A stretch of 64,000 nucleotides of DNA from Pseudomaricurvus hydrocarbonicus (GCF_011602365.1 NZ_JAAONZ010000019.1:1-64000); one strand, 5' to 3'. Counted from the stretch's first letter, positions 1-8,190 are shown. The notes: generated by a model from the sequence alone, not told the origin. Made by a program: numbers and translations.

Positions 1-57
1 GCCAGCCACCTTGTCGGCCATGTCCTGTAGTTCTTTGTTTTTCATTGTCGATACCAT
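1..57 (-). CDS. N-terminus of an unidentified protein, cut by the window edge
   Basis: An open frame starts with ATG at 57 on the minus strand and runs off the left edge. About 19 residues are visible: MVSTMKNKELQDMADKVAG. A second in-frame ATG at 45 could be the real start. The fragment is too short to assign to a family. It follows the DUF4124 gene on the same strand after a 75-base gap and may share its transcript. Confidence 0.35.
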   Translation of the reverse strand, partial: MVSTMKNKELQDMADKVAG

Positions 58-132
58 GATTCATTAACTCCTCTAGGGTAATATGAATCACGGGGTTTAC
101 ACAGTTAGTGGGACATTCTCGCTCTCGGAGGC

Positions 133-774
133 CTATTCAGGGCGTATTATTCGAAAGCGGTCTTTATCGCTTTCGTATTTGTCCGCGATACTCTGGTACT
201 GGGCTTCACGCTGCCCCACCTGTTCTTCCGTGAATTTCAGCTCTTCTTCCAACCCCTTCAGTGTTTTCAGCACGGAATCCGGTACCGCCTTACCCATCCG
301 TTCACTTCTTGCTGCCAGCGCATGCTGATCCGAGATTTGCCCTTTGAGGTTGCGGATATTGCTCTGCAAAATGGCGATGCGGCCATCAACCTGAACCAGT
401 TTACGCTGCTTGGCGGCTTCGATGTCATCCACACTGCTGTAGCGGCGGCGCAATTCTTCATCCCATTTCGCCAGTTCAGCGGCACGCATCTGTTGCAACT
501 TCATCTGACTTGCGTCTTTTTCGCTCAGCGCGGGCGGCACAACCTTCACCACCTCGCCCCTCGGAGTCACGACTTCATAGCCCTTTTGTGCGTATTCCGG
601 TGGAATCTGGTGGTTAATCACCGGAATGCCGCTTTCATTCAGATAGCGATAAAAGACTTTGCCAGAATAATCTGTTGCGGCAAAAACTTGCCCGGTACAC
701 GCGCTTAACACAATAGCGCCCAGCCACTGCCGAGAACATACCATTGTGCGCTGAATCAGTGTTGCGTTTTTCAT
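133..774 (-). CDS. DUF4124-type secreted coiled-coil protein
   Basis: Predicted 213-residue envelope protein of unknown biochemical role. From the chosen ATG (MKNATLIQ) there is a basic stretch and a hydrophobic segment with Ala-rich cleavage (VFAATDYSG), as in a signal peptide. A short domain with a VFYRYLNESG core follows, resembling the DUF4124 fold of small periplasmic proteins. The C-terminal half is charged and rich in Lys, Glu and Gln, and looks like coiled coil. The frame stays open upstream into pyrE, but that extension lacks coding character and would overlap pyrE, so I start at 774. The DUF4124 call rests on motif resemblance only. Confidence 0.7.
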   Translation of the reverse strand: MKNATLIQRTMVCSRQWLGAIVLSACTGQVFAATDYSGKVFYRYLNESGIPVINHQIPPEYAQKGYEVVTPRGEVVKVVPPALSEKDASQMKLQQMRAAELAKWDEELRRRYSSVDDIEAAKQRKLVQVDGRIAILQSNIRNLKGQISDQHALAARSERMGKAVPDSVLKTLKGLEEELKFTEEQVGQREAQYQSIADKYESDKDRFRIIRPE

Positions 775-881
775 CGATCCACCCAAATTTCCGACTAACA
801 TCTGCCACCTATTTTGATGCACTTTACCTGAACCGCAACTTAAGTAACCAAAGGCAGGCGTCAACTGCACCGGAGGTTCGC

Positions 882-1523
882 TTAGACTCCATACCTGGCC
901 CGGTAGTCGCGGATTTTCTCTACCATACCTTGTTGACCGTCCTGTTCCTGTAAAAAGGTCACAATATCGGCAAGACACACGATACTCACCACCGGAATGC
1001 CGTAATCCTGCTCTACCTCCTGAATGGCTGACAACTCACCCTGCCCCTTTTCCTGTCGATTCAAACCGATCAACACTGCAGCCGGTTCTGCACCTTCGGC
1101 TTTAATAATGGACATCACTTCACGCACCGCGGTACCCGCGGTAATGACATCATCCACAATCAGGATCTTGCCTTGCAATGGTGCGCCCACCAGAGTGCCG
1201 CCCTCGCCATGATCCTTGGCTTCTTTGCGGTTGAAGCAAAAAGGCATGTCTTTGCCGTGTTGATCCGACAGCGCTACCGCCGTGGTTGCCGCCAGAGGAA
1301 TGCCTTTATAGGCCGGACCAAAGACGACGTCATAGTCGACACCCGATGCTTGCAGCGCGTCTGCGTAAAACCGCCCCAGTGCCGCCAGAGCAGCCCCGGT
1401 CTGGAATTTACCCGCGTTAAAGAAATAGGGGCTGATGCGCCCGGATTTAAGGGTAAATTCACCAAAACACAGAGCTTCGTGATCGATGGCTAACTGAATA
1501 AAATCCCGCTGGTACTGCTTCAT
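882..1523 (-). CDS. pyrE: Orotate phosphoribosyltransferase
   Basis: Cytosolic enzyme joining orotate to PRPP to give orotidine 5'-phosphate, the fifth step of de novo pyrimidine synthesis. The 213 residues match the usual bacterial length. The PRPP-binding loop is clear ([17 protein letters not shown]), and the N-terminal [15 protein letters not shown] segment is typical of PyrE. It is transcribed away from crc, the divergent pyrE/crc arrangement known from Pseudomonas, which supports both calls. Confidence 0.96.
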   Translation of the reverse strand: MKQYQRDFIQLAIDHEALCFGEFTLKSGRISPYFFNAGKFQTGAALAALGRFYADALQASGVDYDVVFGPAYKGIPLAATTAVALSDQHGKDMPFCFNRKEAKDHGEGGTLVGAPLQGKILIVDDVITAGTAVREVMSIIKAEGAEPAAVLIGLNRQEKGQGELSAIQEVEQDYGIPVVSIVCLADIVTFLQEQDGQQGMVEKIRDYRARYGV

Positions 1524-2044
1524 TCTCTAAATTCTCGTGCATGTCAAAAGTGGAGATCTCGACAAAGAGCCACTCTCAGGCGTCCGCTAACGCTGTGGAC
1601 GGTTGGTCGCCTGCGGATGATTGATGGCCGTCGACCTCTCGGAAATCTTCAAAAATAGTGGCCCTATGATACACAGCCAAACCGCACCCTGTCACACATC
1701 AGGCAAAGTTCTTGCAAGGACCAGTTAACACCCTGTTAATTCGTCCGGCGGTGATCCCATGTTGTGCCCAGCGAGGCAAAAAAGAGCGCGGCGCCATGCC
1801 TCCAGCCGTTCTCACCGAGTGATCGGCACCGGGGCTGTGTGCAAAAGGGTGCCAGGCATTACCCCCTGATCAGCCCGGGTGACGGCCAGATCATGGGGCA
1901 TCACTGTGGCAATCTCCGGGAAATGATCTAGTTTTAATTGGGCCTTTAACGTTTCCTTCACTTAATTAGCGCAATAGGGAAATAGAATTAACAAAAATAA
2001 CGAAAGCTCGGGTATCATACGCAGCCTGTATTCAAGGGGCGAAC
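1524..2044. promoter_or_regulatory. pyrE/crc divergent intergenic region
   Basis: This 521-base stretch separates the divergently transcribed pyrE and crc and must hold their promoters. I see no convincing gene. AT-rich DNA from about 1960 to 2020 precedes crc and contains TATCAT near 2014, a possible -10 element, but no good -35 at normal spacing. An AAGGGG ribosome site lies just before the crc ATG. No strong hairpin or attenuator is apparent. Confidence 0.4.
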
Positions 2045-2818
2045 ATGCGCATTATCAGTCTTTGTGTTGAAGGTATTCATCAAGCGGCACAGCGAGGTCT
2101 TTACGATTGGCTGGCCGAGCAGGATGCCGACATCATTTGCTTACAAGACCTACGTGCTCAGGAGTACGAACTGGACGGAGACCCGTTCCATCTGGATGGC
2201 TATTTTGCCTATTTTTTCGACTCTGGCATCAAGCACTACAACGGTGTGGCGATCTACACTCGCCAGCAGCCCAAAGCCTTAATCTATGGGTTGGGTTTTA
2301 GCAGTGGCGTCGATATGGAAGGCCGCTACCTGCAAGTGGATTACGAGCAAATCAGTGTCGGTTCTTTGCTGGCACCTTCCGCCATGTCAGAGAACGAATC
2401 CCAGGAAGTCAAAATTCAGTTTTTTGATGACCTGCAGGCTCATCTGCACAAGATCACCCGCAAGCGTCGCGAGTTTATTTTCTGTGGCAACTGGGCCATG
2501 GCCCATAAACGCGAAGACGTTCAAAACTGGCAAAACCACGACAGCACTTCCGGGTTTTTACCCCATGAGCAACAGTGGATGAAGCAGCTGTTCACTCAGG
2601 TGGGCTACACTGACGCCTTCCGCAAGGGCAATACCGACAAAGATGAGTACAGCTGGTGGCCCAGTGGCACCATTGGCAAAGGTGATGGCTGGCGCACAGA
2701 CTATCAGGTGATCTCAGACAGCCTGGCCAATCGGGTAGAATATGCCACGACCTACAAGACCAAACACTTCTCCAGCCACCTGCCGGTCATTGTCGATTAC
2801 GATCTCGAAGTCTATTGA
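2045..2818 (+). CDS. crc: Catabolite repression control protein Crc
   Basis: Crc works with Hfq to hold target mRNAs in a translationally silent complex during carbon catabolite repression. It has the exonuclease III/endonuclease-exonuclease-phosphatase fold but no nuclease activity. The 257 residues start MRIISL and show the Crc pattern: CLQDLRAQ where exonuclease III has a catalytic Glu, FCGNWAMAH where the family has GDxN, and SSHLPVIVDYD instead of SDHxP. WRTDYQ and YSWWP are typical Crc segments. Position beside pyrE, as in Pseudomonas, supports the name. The start is well placed behind AAGGGG. Confidence 0.92.
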   Translation: MRIISLCVEGIHQAAQRGLYDWLAEQDADIICLQDLRAQEYELDGDPFHLDGYFAYFFDSGIKHYNGVAIYTRQQPKALIYGLGFSSGVDMEGRYLQVDYEQISVGSLLAPSAMSENESQEVKIQFFDDLQAHLHKITRKRREFIFCGNWAMAHKREDVQNWQNHDSTSGFLPHEQQWMKQLFTQVGYTDAFRKGNTDKDEYSWWPSGTIGKGDGWRTDYQVISDSLANRVEYATTYKTKHFSSHLPVIVDYDLEVY

Positions 2819-2906
2819 TACATGACGGTCGATGCTGAAGGGTTAGGCGGCAATGGATCAATAAGTCCCCGCTGACTAACCGCCACCGATTAAAAAGCAT
2901 CAGCCA

Positions 2907-2937
2907 TAAAAAAAGCCGCTATCCGCGGCTTTTTTTA
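2907..2937. terminator. Bidirectional intrinsic terminator between crc and the cytochrome gene
   Basis: A perfect stem AGCCGC/GCGGCT with a 5-base loop is flanked by a run of A on one side and T on the other, so it can terminate both convergent genes. Confidence 0.9.
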
Positions 2938-2973
2938 TGTTCGCTGCCACTTAGGCTGGCAGCAACAAGAGCT

Positions 2974-3399
2974 CTACTTTGACCCTTCAACCATGTGGTC
3001 AACAGCATCGTTAATCTCATCTTGCGAACAATCCATGCACAGGCCTTTCGCCGGCATCGCATTGAAGCCATCCCAGGCGTGGGTATAGAGTGTTTCCATC
3101 CCCTTGGCAATACGAGGTGCCCATGCGGCAGCATCGCCAAATTTAGGCGCGCCCGCGGCTCCCGTGCCATGACAGGTCACACACTTGGTTTCATACAGTT
3201 CTGAACCCGAACGCGGACCAGACGGAGCCGCCGCCACTGGCGCTGCGGCACACGCATCACCGGACATGCACACTTCACCCACAGGCTTCAGCCGCTCGTT
3301 CATTTCTTCACTCAGATCAGCAGCGTAGACGCCCACTGAAACCATCACACTCAGGCCAGCCGCCGCCAGCAGGCTCATTGTCTTTCTCATATGACTCAC
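2974..3399 (-). CDS. Cytochrome c5-family protein
   Basis: Periplasmic mono-heme class I cytochrome c of the c5 type, an electron carrier to terminal oxidases or reductases. The 141-residue precursor has a signal peptide ending near VGVYAAD, then a linker of about 40 residues rich in Ala and Pro. The heme motif is CVTCH, and the likely axial Met lies in NAMPAKG. A further Cys pair near the C-terminus (CMDC) is typical of c5. I keep the GTG start at 3399 because AGAGGA lies seven bases upstream, whereas the ATG three codons later is too far from it. Confidence 0.88.
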   Translation of the reverse strand: MSHMRKTMSLLAAAGLSVMVSVGVYAADLSEEMNERLKPVGEVCMSGDACAAAPVAAAPSGPRSGSELYETKCVTCHGTGAAGAPKFGDAAAWAPRIAKGMETLYTHAWDGFNAMPAKGLCMDCSQDEINDAVDHMVEGSK

Positions 3400-3857
3400 A
3401 GTTAAGTCCTCTCCATTTTCGGCATAGGCCCGGTTGGCCAGTAACGGTGCATTATAGACAAAAACCTGCCCAAGAGAAAAACCTTATGCCGACCATGGGA
3501 ATAATAGAGCGCATCATTGATCAGATAATGATCAATTCGATTTGATTATGAATCCTCATGTACCGCCTGAGTGAATCACGAAGCTAAAAAAGCCAAGACC
3601 AGTGAAAAATGGACGACCCGCCAAGCGCACCGCGTTGCGGCTGGCAGCGCCGATAAGGCTGGAGAATACAGGCACAAGAGGAAGGACGACTAACAGCCTG
3701 AGGTCTTTTGTGAATGGTCCTAGACGATTGGACCACTCTCCGTAACCATATGATTTTATTGGATATTTAATTTCGCATGCTGAATAAATCTAACGATTGA
3801 ACTCAATATCTACCTAATTCGCCCCCATAAATCCAGGCCGGGAGTCTTATGCATCCT
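3400..3857. other. Intergenic junction: core chromosome to island A
   Basis: No gene is seen here. The right part (about 3696 onward) can be aligned by eye with about 12135 onward: both have GGTCTTTT, then a CCTAGA-GATT core, and then the 3' flank of a three-helix membrane protein gene. Only the left end near the cytochrome promoter appears to be core sequence. The exact border cannot be fixed from one genome. Confidence 0.5.
3703..3735. other. att-like site, left end of island A
   Basis: The core ATGG-CCTAGACGATT resembles the tRNA-Arg 3' end at 21699-21720 (ATGGCGCACCCTAGAGGATT), with three bases missing and several changes. The closer match is the site at 12152, with which it also shares the upstream GGTCTTTT. 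It would be a degenerate left attachment site. The match is imperfect, so this is inference. Confidence 0.45.
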
Positions 3858-4304
3858 TTATTGTGTGTCGCAGCTGGTCGCGTTGACCGCAAAAACCTTG
3901 GTTTGTGCGTGTAACCATTGGTGAGACTGATCTTGGCAGTATACATACCCCATTCGGGACACCCTGTACTGCACCACATGGTCGGCGGCCATAGGGAAAA
4001 GAAAGATGACCCCCAAAAACAAGAGCGCCAGACGGGTCGCTTTTCGATTGGTCTCGGTGGATATGGCCTGACCCCGAATTTCCTGCACCATCAATAGGGT
4101 CAATAATCCCAAACTCAGCCCCACACCCAGCAAATACATAGAGCCTTTATTGAACGCTATCAGGTGCTCTGAACCCAGGAATTCCGAAACGACCTGGATC
4201 ATAAAATAACCAAAAGCCAGCAAGGCCGAAATGGATGCCAGGGCAAAAACCAAAACAGCGGTGTATTTTAAGGCCCTGTCTTTTAGGCGGCTGTTAGACG
4301 TCAT
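3858..4304 (-). CDS. Three-helix membrane protein, immunity-like partner
   Basis: Unrecognised 148-residue inner-membrane protein. It has a short basic N-terminus, then three hydrophobic segments at about residues 13-38, 54-73 and 84-106, and a soluble tail with two Cys. The ATG is one base after the TAG of the preceding gene (TAG-T-ATG), so the two are translationally coupled. Size, topology and position downstream of a glycine-rich membrane-active protein resemble immunity proteins of pore-forming bacteriocins; this is inference. An N-terminally truncated second copy lies at 12344-12656. A longer reading with an earlier start would overlap the upstream gene and is unlikely. Confidence 0.7.
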   Translation of the reverse strand: MTSNSRLKDRALKYTAVLVFALASISALLAFGYFMIQVVSEFLGSEHLIAFNKGSMYLLGVGLSLGLLTLLMVQEIRGQAISTETNRKATRLALLFLGVIFLFPMAADHVVQYRVSRMGYVYCQDQSHQWLHAQTKVFAVNATSCDTQ

Positions 4305-4305
4305 A

Positions 4306-5178
4306 CTAAAATATCCGTGGCGTTCTGGGGAAATACTTGCGAGCATAGTCTGCGCTGAGTTGCACGATCATCTGTTTGGCCGACTCCAGGGCGTAATCAA
4401 TAACCGATGCAGCAGCGTTGCGAGCCAGGTTTTCCGCCTCTTGCTTGCTCGATGCCACAAGAGCCTCGCCCTTCCGTCCCATTTCGTCCAGCCCATCAAT
4501 CACTCTATCGGTGATACCAAGATGCTGATCAATAGAACCAAGAAGCCAGGAAACGCCAACACCGACAGCCACGACGGCGAAAATAGGCCCCACCGCAATA
4601 CTAAATCCGCCCATCAGGGCGGCCGCGGCAATAGATGCGCCAGTTGTGATGCCGATTTTTACCACGTCTGTTGCCAGAGACCCTATGAATTGGCTCAAGG
4701 TGGCCTCATCAGTCAGCACATAGTCAGCCACTCGATAGCCTGTTAGCAGCACAAGCGTTAGGATTCCACCCGATTTAGCCGCCTGTATGGCTCCGGCTTT
4801 CCCTAATCCCATGGCGATGACCTTGGGATTGCGTATGCCGTATTTGGTTCCTGTGAGTATATTCCTGAGGCCAGGATGGCCTTTAAGGACAATATGTGGT
4901 TTCCCGCCATAGGATTTTACATAGGCTTTGGAGGCTACTCCGCCAAGGTCGCCAACCAGTTTGGTCAGCGTTCTTAAGTCATCCGCTGAGGCGTAATAAC
5001 TTGCACCTGTTTCCGTCTTCCCTTTAATACTCTCCCAGGCGTTTTTTACGTGTGGCAGGCTTGCCTTGGAAGAAGACCTGACGATGGCATCCATTTCTTC
5101 TATTGAGACAACATAGACTTCATGCTGGTTTGACGAGATGTTTTGCTTGAGGTGTTTCTTTTCCTGATTCGATAGCAT
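4306..5178 (-). CDS. Putative pore-forming toxin-like membrane protein
   Basis: Unrecognised 290-residue protein. Residues 1-90 are polar. Residues 91-136 carry a GGKPHIVLKGHPGLRN segment and many Gly. A hydrophobic stretch lies at about 138-153, and a long Gly/Ala-rich hydrophobic hairpin at about 174-214. An amphipathic, charged helical tail (about 220-280) follows. There is no signal peptide. The soluble-then-hydrophobic-hairpin layout recalls colicin-type or CDI-type pore-forming domains, and it is coupled to a small three-helix membrane protein. A strong GGAGGAG ribosome site precedes the ATG. It could instead be a structural or stress membrane protein; no catalytic motif is visible. Confidence 0.6.
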   Translation of the reverse strand: MLSNQEKKHLKQNISSNQHEVYVVSIEEMDAIVRSSSKASLPHVKNAWESIKGKTETGASYYASADDLRTLTKLVGDLGGVASKAYVKSYGGKPHIVLKGHPGLRNILTGTKYGIRNPKVIAMGLGKAGAIQAAKSGGILTLVLLTGYRVADYVLTDEATLSQFIGSLATDVVKIGITTGASIAAAALMGGFSIAVGPIFAVVAVGVGVSWLLGSIDQHLGITDRVIDGLDEMGRKGEALVASSKQEAENLARNAAASVIDYALESAKQMIVQLSADYARKYFPRTPRIF

Positions 5179-5757
5179 ATCAACTCCTCCGTGAGCTGAT
5201 TCGAGGCATTAAGCCTGACCGTGTGGGCACGACGTAAGTTATCGGTTTGATCTGGTTATGTAAAGCGGATACCCCAGATGTGGCAGCGCATACCATTTAG
5301 CCGGAACCAGTTAGTGAGGACCACAGCTCAATATTGAACAGAGCTGAATCTATTGAAAGGCAATACTAACAACTATCTTTACACTACAACTTATAGACGA
5401 TACCTATGGCCGGCAACTACTAGACGATATATGCAGTGTTCATTTATCCCAATCGAATCCATAGCTATTTTTGGCCATCCAGCTACGGTCGAAATTTCAA
5501 AACTATTCGTAGAAACAGAGTAGACCCTTTAAGCCTTACTCCGTTTAAAATGAATTAAACGGAGTAAACCTGAATCCAACACACTGGCCACCAAAACTTT
5601 AAGTTCTAGTTACACACTAAGATCAAATACTAAGGTCCGATTTGTGCCAGAAGCGGACCGTGGGAAGTCCAGCTGTTAGAATAAAATGTCCACGAAAGTG
5701 GTTTAAGATCAGCTGATTTGGAGCACTGCGTAAAACCAGTCCGGCAACATCCGCTTG
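5179..5757. other. Gene-poor stretch with two hairpins
   Basis: No convincing gene is seen in these 579 AT-rich bases. They contain a perfect inverted repeat at 5536-5567 and a smaller one (GGTCCG/CGGACC) at 5634-5659. Next to the stop of the gene ending at 5758, the minus strand reads TATAACAAGC, which resembles the 5' half of a cassette attC site, but I find no matching 3' half. Confidence 0.5.
5536..5567. repeat. Perfect 13-bp inverted repeat
   Basis: TTACTCCGTTTAA and its exact complement are separated by six bases (AATGAA). There is no T-tract typical of a terminator beyond the arms. CGGAGTAAACC recurs in similar form (TCGGAGTAAACC) near 6077, upstream of the neighbouring small gene, so it may be a binding site or a mobile-element end. 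Confidence 0.6.
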
Positions 5758-6066
5758 TTATACATCTATCCTACTTTCCAGAATACTCAAAATTTCTCTC
5801 GCAAGACGATCTTCATCAGAGCCATGTTGACTCTTTGTTATTGCCTTTTTAAGCCTATCCAATAACTCATTATTCAGTTCAACGTTGCAAATAGTACTGA
5901 ACCTTGAAGAATCATCGATCAATTTTATAACTCTATCTGTAGGATCACTACAAAACGGACGACCAATATCAAGCGCCTTTGATATTAAGAAGTCATCCGG
6001 CTCACTATTTAATGTTGAGTATTCGATATCTGGTTCAAGTTGGCTTTGCGAATTTATAATCGACAT
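5758..6066 (-). CDS. Hypothetical 102-residue acidic protein (cassette gene)
   Basis: I do not recognise this protein. It is acidic and soluble with no membrane segment; the C-terminal half (LDRLKKAITKSQHG and on) is predicted helical. Its stop codon TAA lies within TATAACAAGC on the minus strand, and a GTTAAAC core lies about 55 bases before its ATG. This is how promoterless integron cassette genes are arranged. No strong ribosome site is visible. It may be an antitoxin-like or regulatory protein, but nothing shows that directly. Confidence 0.45.
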   Translation of the reverse strand: MSIINSQSQLEPDIEYSTLNSEPDDFLISKALDIGRPFCSDPTDRVIKLIDDSSRFSTICNVELNNELLDRLKKAITKSQHGSDEDRLAREILSILESRIDV

Positions 6067-6192
6067 TGAGTTGTCGGAGTAAACCAGTAACGAGGGGAAT
6101 TACATGCAACCCTCTTTGTATGTTTAACACCTCAAATACTAGCGCAGCTTTGTTGTGTTGATCTTGCCCCGATAAAACGGACACATTACTTT

Positions 6193-7080
6193 TCATGCTG
6201 TCATTCGCTCATATTCCACTGGTGAAGAGTTACCTATTCCTGAATGCACCCGCTTTCTGTTGTAAAAATGGTTGATATAACGAGCCAAAGCATACTTCAG
6301 ATCATCTGTAGATTGAAATGTCGTATTGCGTATCAACTCAGCCTTCAACGAGTGAAAAAATGACTCCATGTGTGCATTGTCTGTGCATTTACCTGGCCGA
6401 CTAAGACTGTGCTCAATACCATGCCGTTTAAGCTCTTTCTGATACTCAGCTCCTCGATATTCTACTCCACGATCTGTGTGCAGTATCAAGCCGGCTTCAG
6501 GAGCCCGCTTACGAACGGCATTGGATAAAGTTCGACGAGTGATGTCTGTCGTTCGCTTCGTATCCAATCTCCACCCAATTATTCTTCGTGAGTACAGGTC
6601 CATAATGACGGAAAGGTAATTCCATTGATTTTTGACCTTGAGATACGTCACATCGGCCACCCATACAGTATCTCTCTTTGCGGGTGCCGATCCATCTGGC
6701 CTAAGTTTCTCACCTGCAGCCAGGAAACGCCTCATACCCGGCCCCCTGTAGGTTACCCTTGTCACTCTCGCGATTAGTCCAAGCTCACTCATCAGGCGTG
6801 CCACACGCTTTCTGCTGACCTGATAGCCCTGTTTGCATAGCACTTTCCAGATCCTCGGGCTACCGTAGCGTCCTTCACTATCATCGAAAACCTTTTTAAT
6901 CTGGGTCTTAAGCTTCTCATCGATCCGATCACGTACCGAAGGCTCACGCTTTAGCCAATCATAATAACCACTACGTGACACACCAAGCCAGTCACAGGTT
7001 CGTTTAATGCCTAGTTCTTGCCCGAATCTCTTGATGAATCGATATCGTGCTGATGCTCCTCCGCAAGAAACCGTTGCCAC
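6193..7080 (-). CDS. IS3-family transposase OrfB (DDE integrase domain)
   Basis: Catalytic half of an IS3-family transposase. Residues 1-60 hold an HTH-like region (CDWLGVSRSGYYDWL) followed by the HTH_21 segment (GRYGSPRIWKVL). The rve-type core has the three acidic residues in WVADVTYL, LHTDRGVEY and NAHMESFFHSLKAE. The frame is entered by -1 slippage on AAAAAAG at 7086-7080 from OrfA, so the listed start is only the open-frame limit. The motifs are complete, so the element may be active. Confidence 0.92.
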   Translation of the reverse strand: MATVSCGGASARYRFIKRFGQELGIKRTCDWLGVSRSGYYDWLKREPSVRDRIDEKLKTQIKKVFDDSEGRYGSPRIWKVLCKQGYQVSRKRVARLMSELGLIARVTRVTYRGPGMRRFLAAGEKLRPDGSAPAKRDTVWVADVTYLKVKNQWNYLSVIMDLYSRRIIGWRLDTKRTTDITRRTLSNAVRKRAPEAGLILHTDRGVEYRGAEYQKELKRHGIEHSLSRPGKCTDNAHMESFFHSLKAELIRNTTFQSTDDLKYALARYINHFYNRKRVHSGIGNSSPVEYERMTA

Positions 7081-7376
7081 TTTTTTAACAGATCAAGCTC
7101 CTGCTTTAGCTTTTCATTTTCAGCTTCAAGCTTTTTAACTCTGGAAATCTCTTTTTCTTGCTTACTCGTTGCTTCGGTCAGCTTTTTTCGATTGTCTGCC
7201 ACGATCTTACCTTCACGATATTCTTTTCGCCATCGTGACAGCATGAAGGGATGTATGTCGAGCGTATTGGCAACTTCCTGTACCTGAATTCCTTCAATTA
7301 GACTTAACTGAACCGCTTTAACTTTAAACTCATTCGAGTACTGCCAGGTCTTTCTTGGCTTTGTGTACTTTGGCAT
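7011..7376 (-). CDS. IS3-family transposase OrfA (HTH, leucine zipper)
   Basis: 121-residue DNA-binding half of the transposase. The N-terminal helix-turn-helix (FKVKAVQLSLIEGIQVQEVANTL followed by HPFMLSRWRKEY) recognises the inverted ends. A heptad-patterned, Lys/Glu-rich coiled coil follows (KKLEAENEKLKQELDLLKK) and is used for multimerisation. The slippery heptamer lies in the LLKK codons, so both OrfA alone and an OrfAB fusion are expected. Confidence 0.92.
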   Translation of the reverse strand: MPKYTKPRKTWQYSNEFKVKAVQLSLIEGIQVQEVANTLDIHPFMLSRWRKEYREGKIVADNRKKLTEATSKQEKEISRVKKLEAENEKLKQELDLLKKWQRFLAEEHQHDIDSSRDSGKN

Positions 7377-7461
7377 TAGACACCTCGTCAGTTTGACTTT
7401 GGTGTCCGTTAAATCGGGGGAAGATTAGTGTTCGAATTCTTGGACTTGTTATATTTTTATT

Positions 7462-8190
7462 TTAAGAAATAATGTTAATAAATTCTGAGGCTTTTTCTTT
7501 TATTTGAGCGATTTCTATAATACATTTGCTAGAATTTTCAATTGCCCAGTATTTATTCTCATTCCATATCAAGTCTCTATTAATGCCGGAGCCTCTTTGT
7601 GTGATAAAACCCCAAAACCATAAGTCGTCCCAAACTTCAATTTCTGCACTTTCATAATGCTTACTTAATAAGGAGTTAATTTTTGAGAAAGTTGGATTAT
7701 CTAAGCCAATTTCACGGAATATATGCATTATTACAGCATCAACAGGCAGCTTAAAGCTATCGCCGCCCTCAAGTTTTGTCGGTACGTCATTCCAAAATTT
7801 AAGACTTGAGTCATACTCGCCATTATGCAGGTGAAAAATAGACTTTACAAAAAGTGCAGATGTCTTGTCTCCCCAGCCATCCTGCTTCTTCAAAGCTATA
7901 AAAAGTTCGGAGAAAGAATTTCCACTCTGGCCCGATAGCTTTTGGATAAACTCTGAAAAGCTATTTAAACAACTAATGTCCTCATATAAAGACTTGTAGA
8001 AATTGACTAGTTTATCGATCTTAGGTTGGCTTTGTGTATTCGCAATTTGATAAAGCAAAGATATTACTTTGTCTTCAGTCTTTACGTGAGGATTGATAAT
8101 AGACTTATAGTTTCTATTTTGTAGACTTCTATTGAATTCTCGATTGGCAATCATGAATTCATATAAAGGCTTGAGCTTTCTCGTATCCAT
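7462..8190 (-). CDS. Putative HhH-GPD-like (DNA glycosylase-like) protein
   Basis: A 242-residue soluble protein. A helix-hairpin-helix-like segment, KKQDGWGDKTSALFVKSIF, is followed about 25 residues later by FKLPVDAVI. This spacing resembles the HhH-GPD glycosylase core (GxGxKTA...vPVDthV), where the Asp is catalytic. No Fe-S cluster cysteines are visible. It is very AT-rich, begins about 30 bases after a GTTAGC core site and is followed by an attC-like sequence, so it looks like a gene cassette. The enzymatic role is inferred from a weak motif. Confidence 0.5.
   Translation of the reverse strand: MDTRKLKPLYEFMIANREFNRSLQNRNYKSIINPHVKTEDKVISLLYQIANTQSQPKIDKLVNFYKSLYEDISCLNSFSEFIQKLSGQSGNSFSELFIALKKQDGWGDKTSALFVKSIFHLHNGEYDSSLKFWNDVPTKLEGGDSFKLPVDAVIMHIFREIGLDNPTFSKINSLLSKHYESAEIEVWDDLWFWGFITQRGSGINRDLIWNENKYWAIENSSKCIIEIAQIKEKASEFINIIS

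Larger units (their letters stand above)
6159..7427 (-). mobile_element. IS3-family insertion sequence with inverted ends
   Basis: A 1269-bp element. The left end begins TGATCTTGCCCCGATAAAAC and the right end, read inward on the minus strand, begins TAATCTTCCCCCGATTTAAC: imperfect terminal inverted repeats of about 27 bp sharing the inner ACGGACAC. GTGT stands immediately outside both ends (6155-6158 and 7428-7431), consistent with a 4-bp target duplication. It encodes OrfA and OrfB joined by an A6G slippery site. It looks intact and potentially active. Confidence 0.88.
6122..7454 (-). other. Candidate attC site split by the IS element
   Basis: With the IS and one GTGT removed, the minus strand reads ATATAACAAGTCCAAGAAT, a central spacer, then ATTTGAGGTGTTAAAC. 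The outer AACA/TGTT and inner CC..GAAT/ATTT..GG arms can pair with mismatches, as in attC recombination sites. It lies directly after the stop of the cassette gene ending at 7462 and before the gene starting at 6066. Support is from pattern only, and folding of the restored sequence would test it. Confidence 0.4.

Noticed and set aside
133-978. Longer frame that extends the DUF4124-type gene into pyrE
   Set aside because: The extension overlaps the end of pyrE and has no coding character; a signal peptide begins at the later ATG (774).
2045-2818. Exonuclease III assignment
   Set aside because: The catalytic residues of the nuclease family are replaced and the gene lies beside pyrE as crc does.
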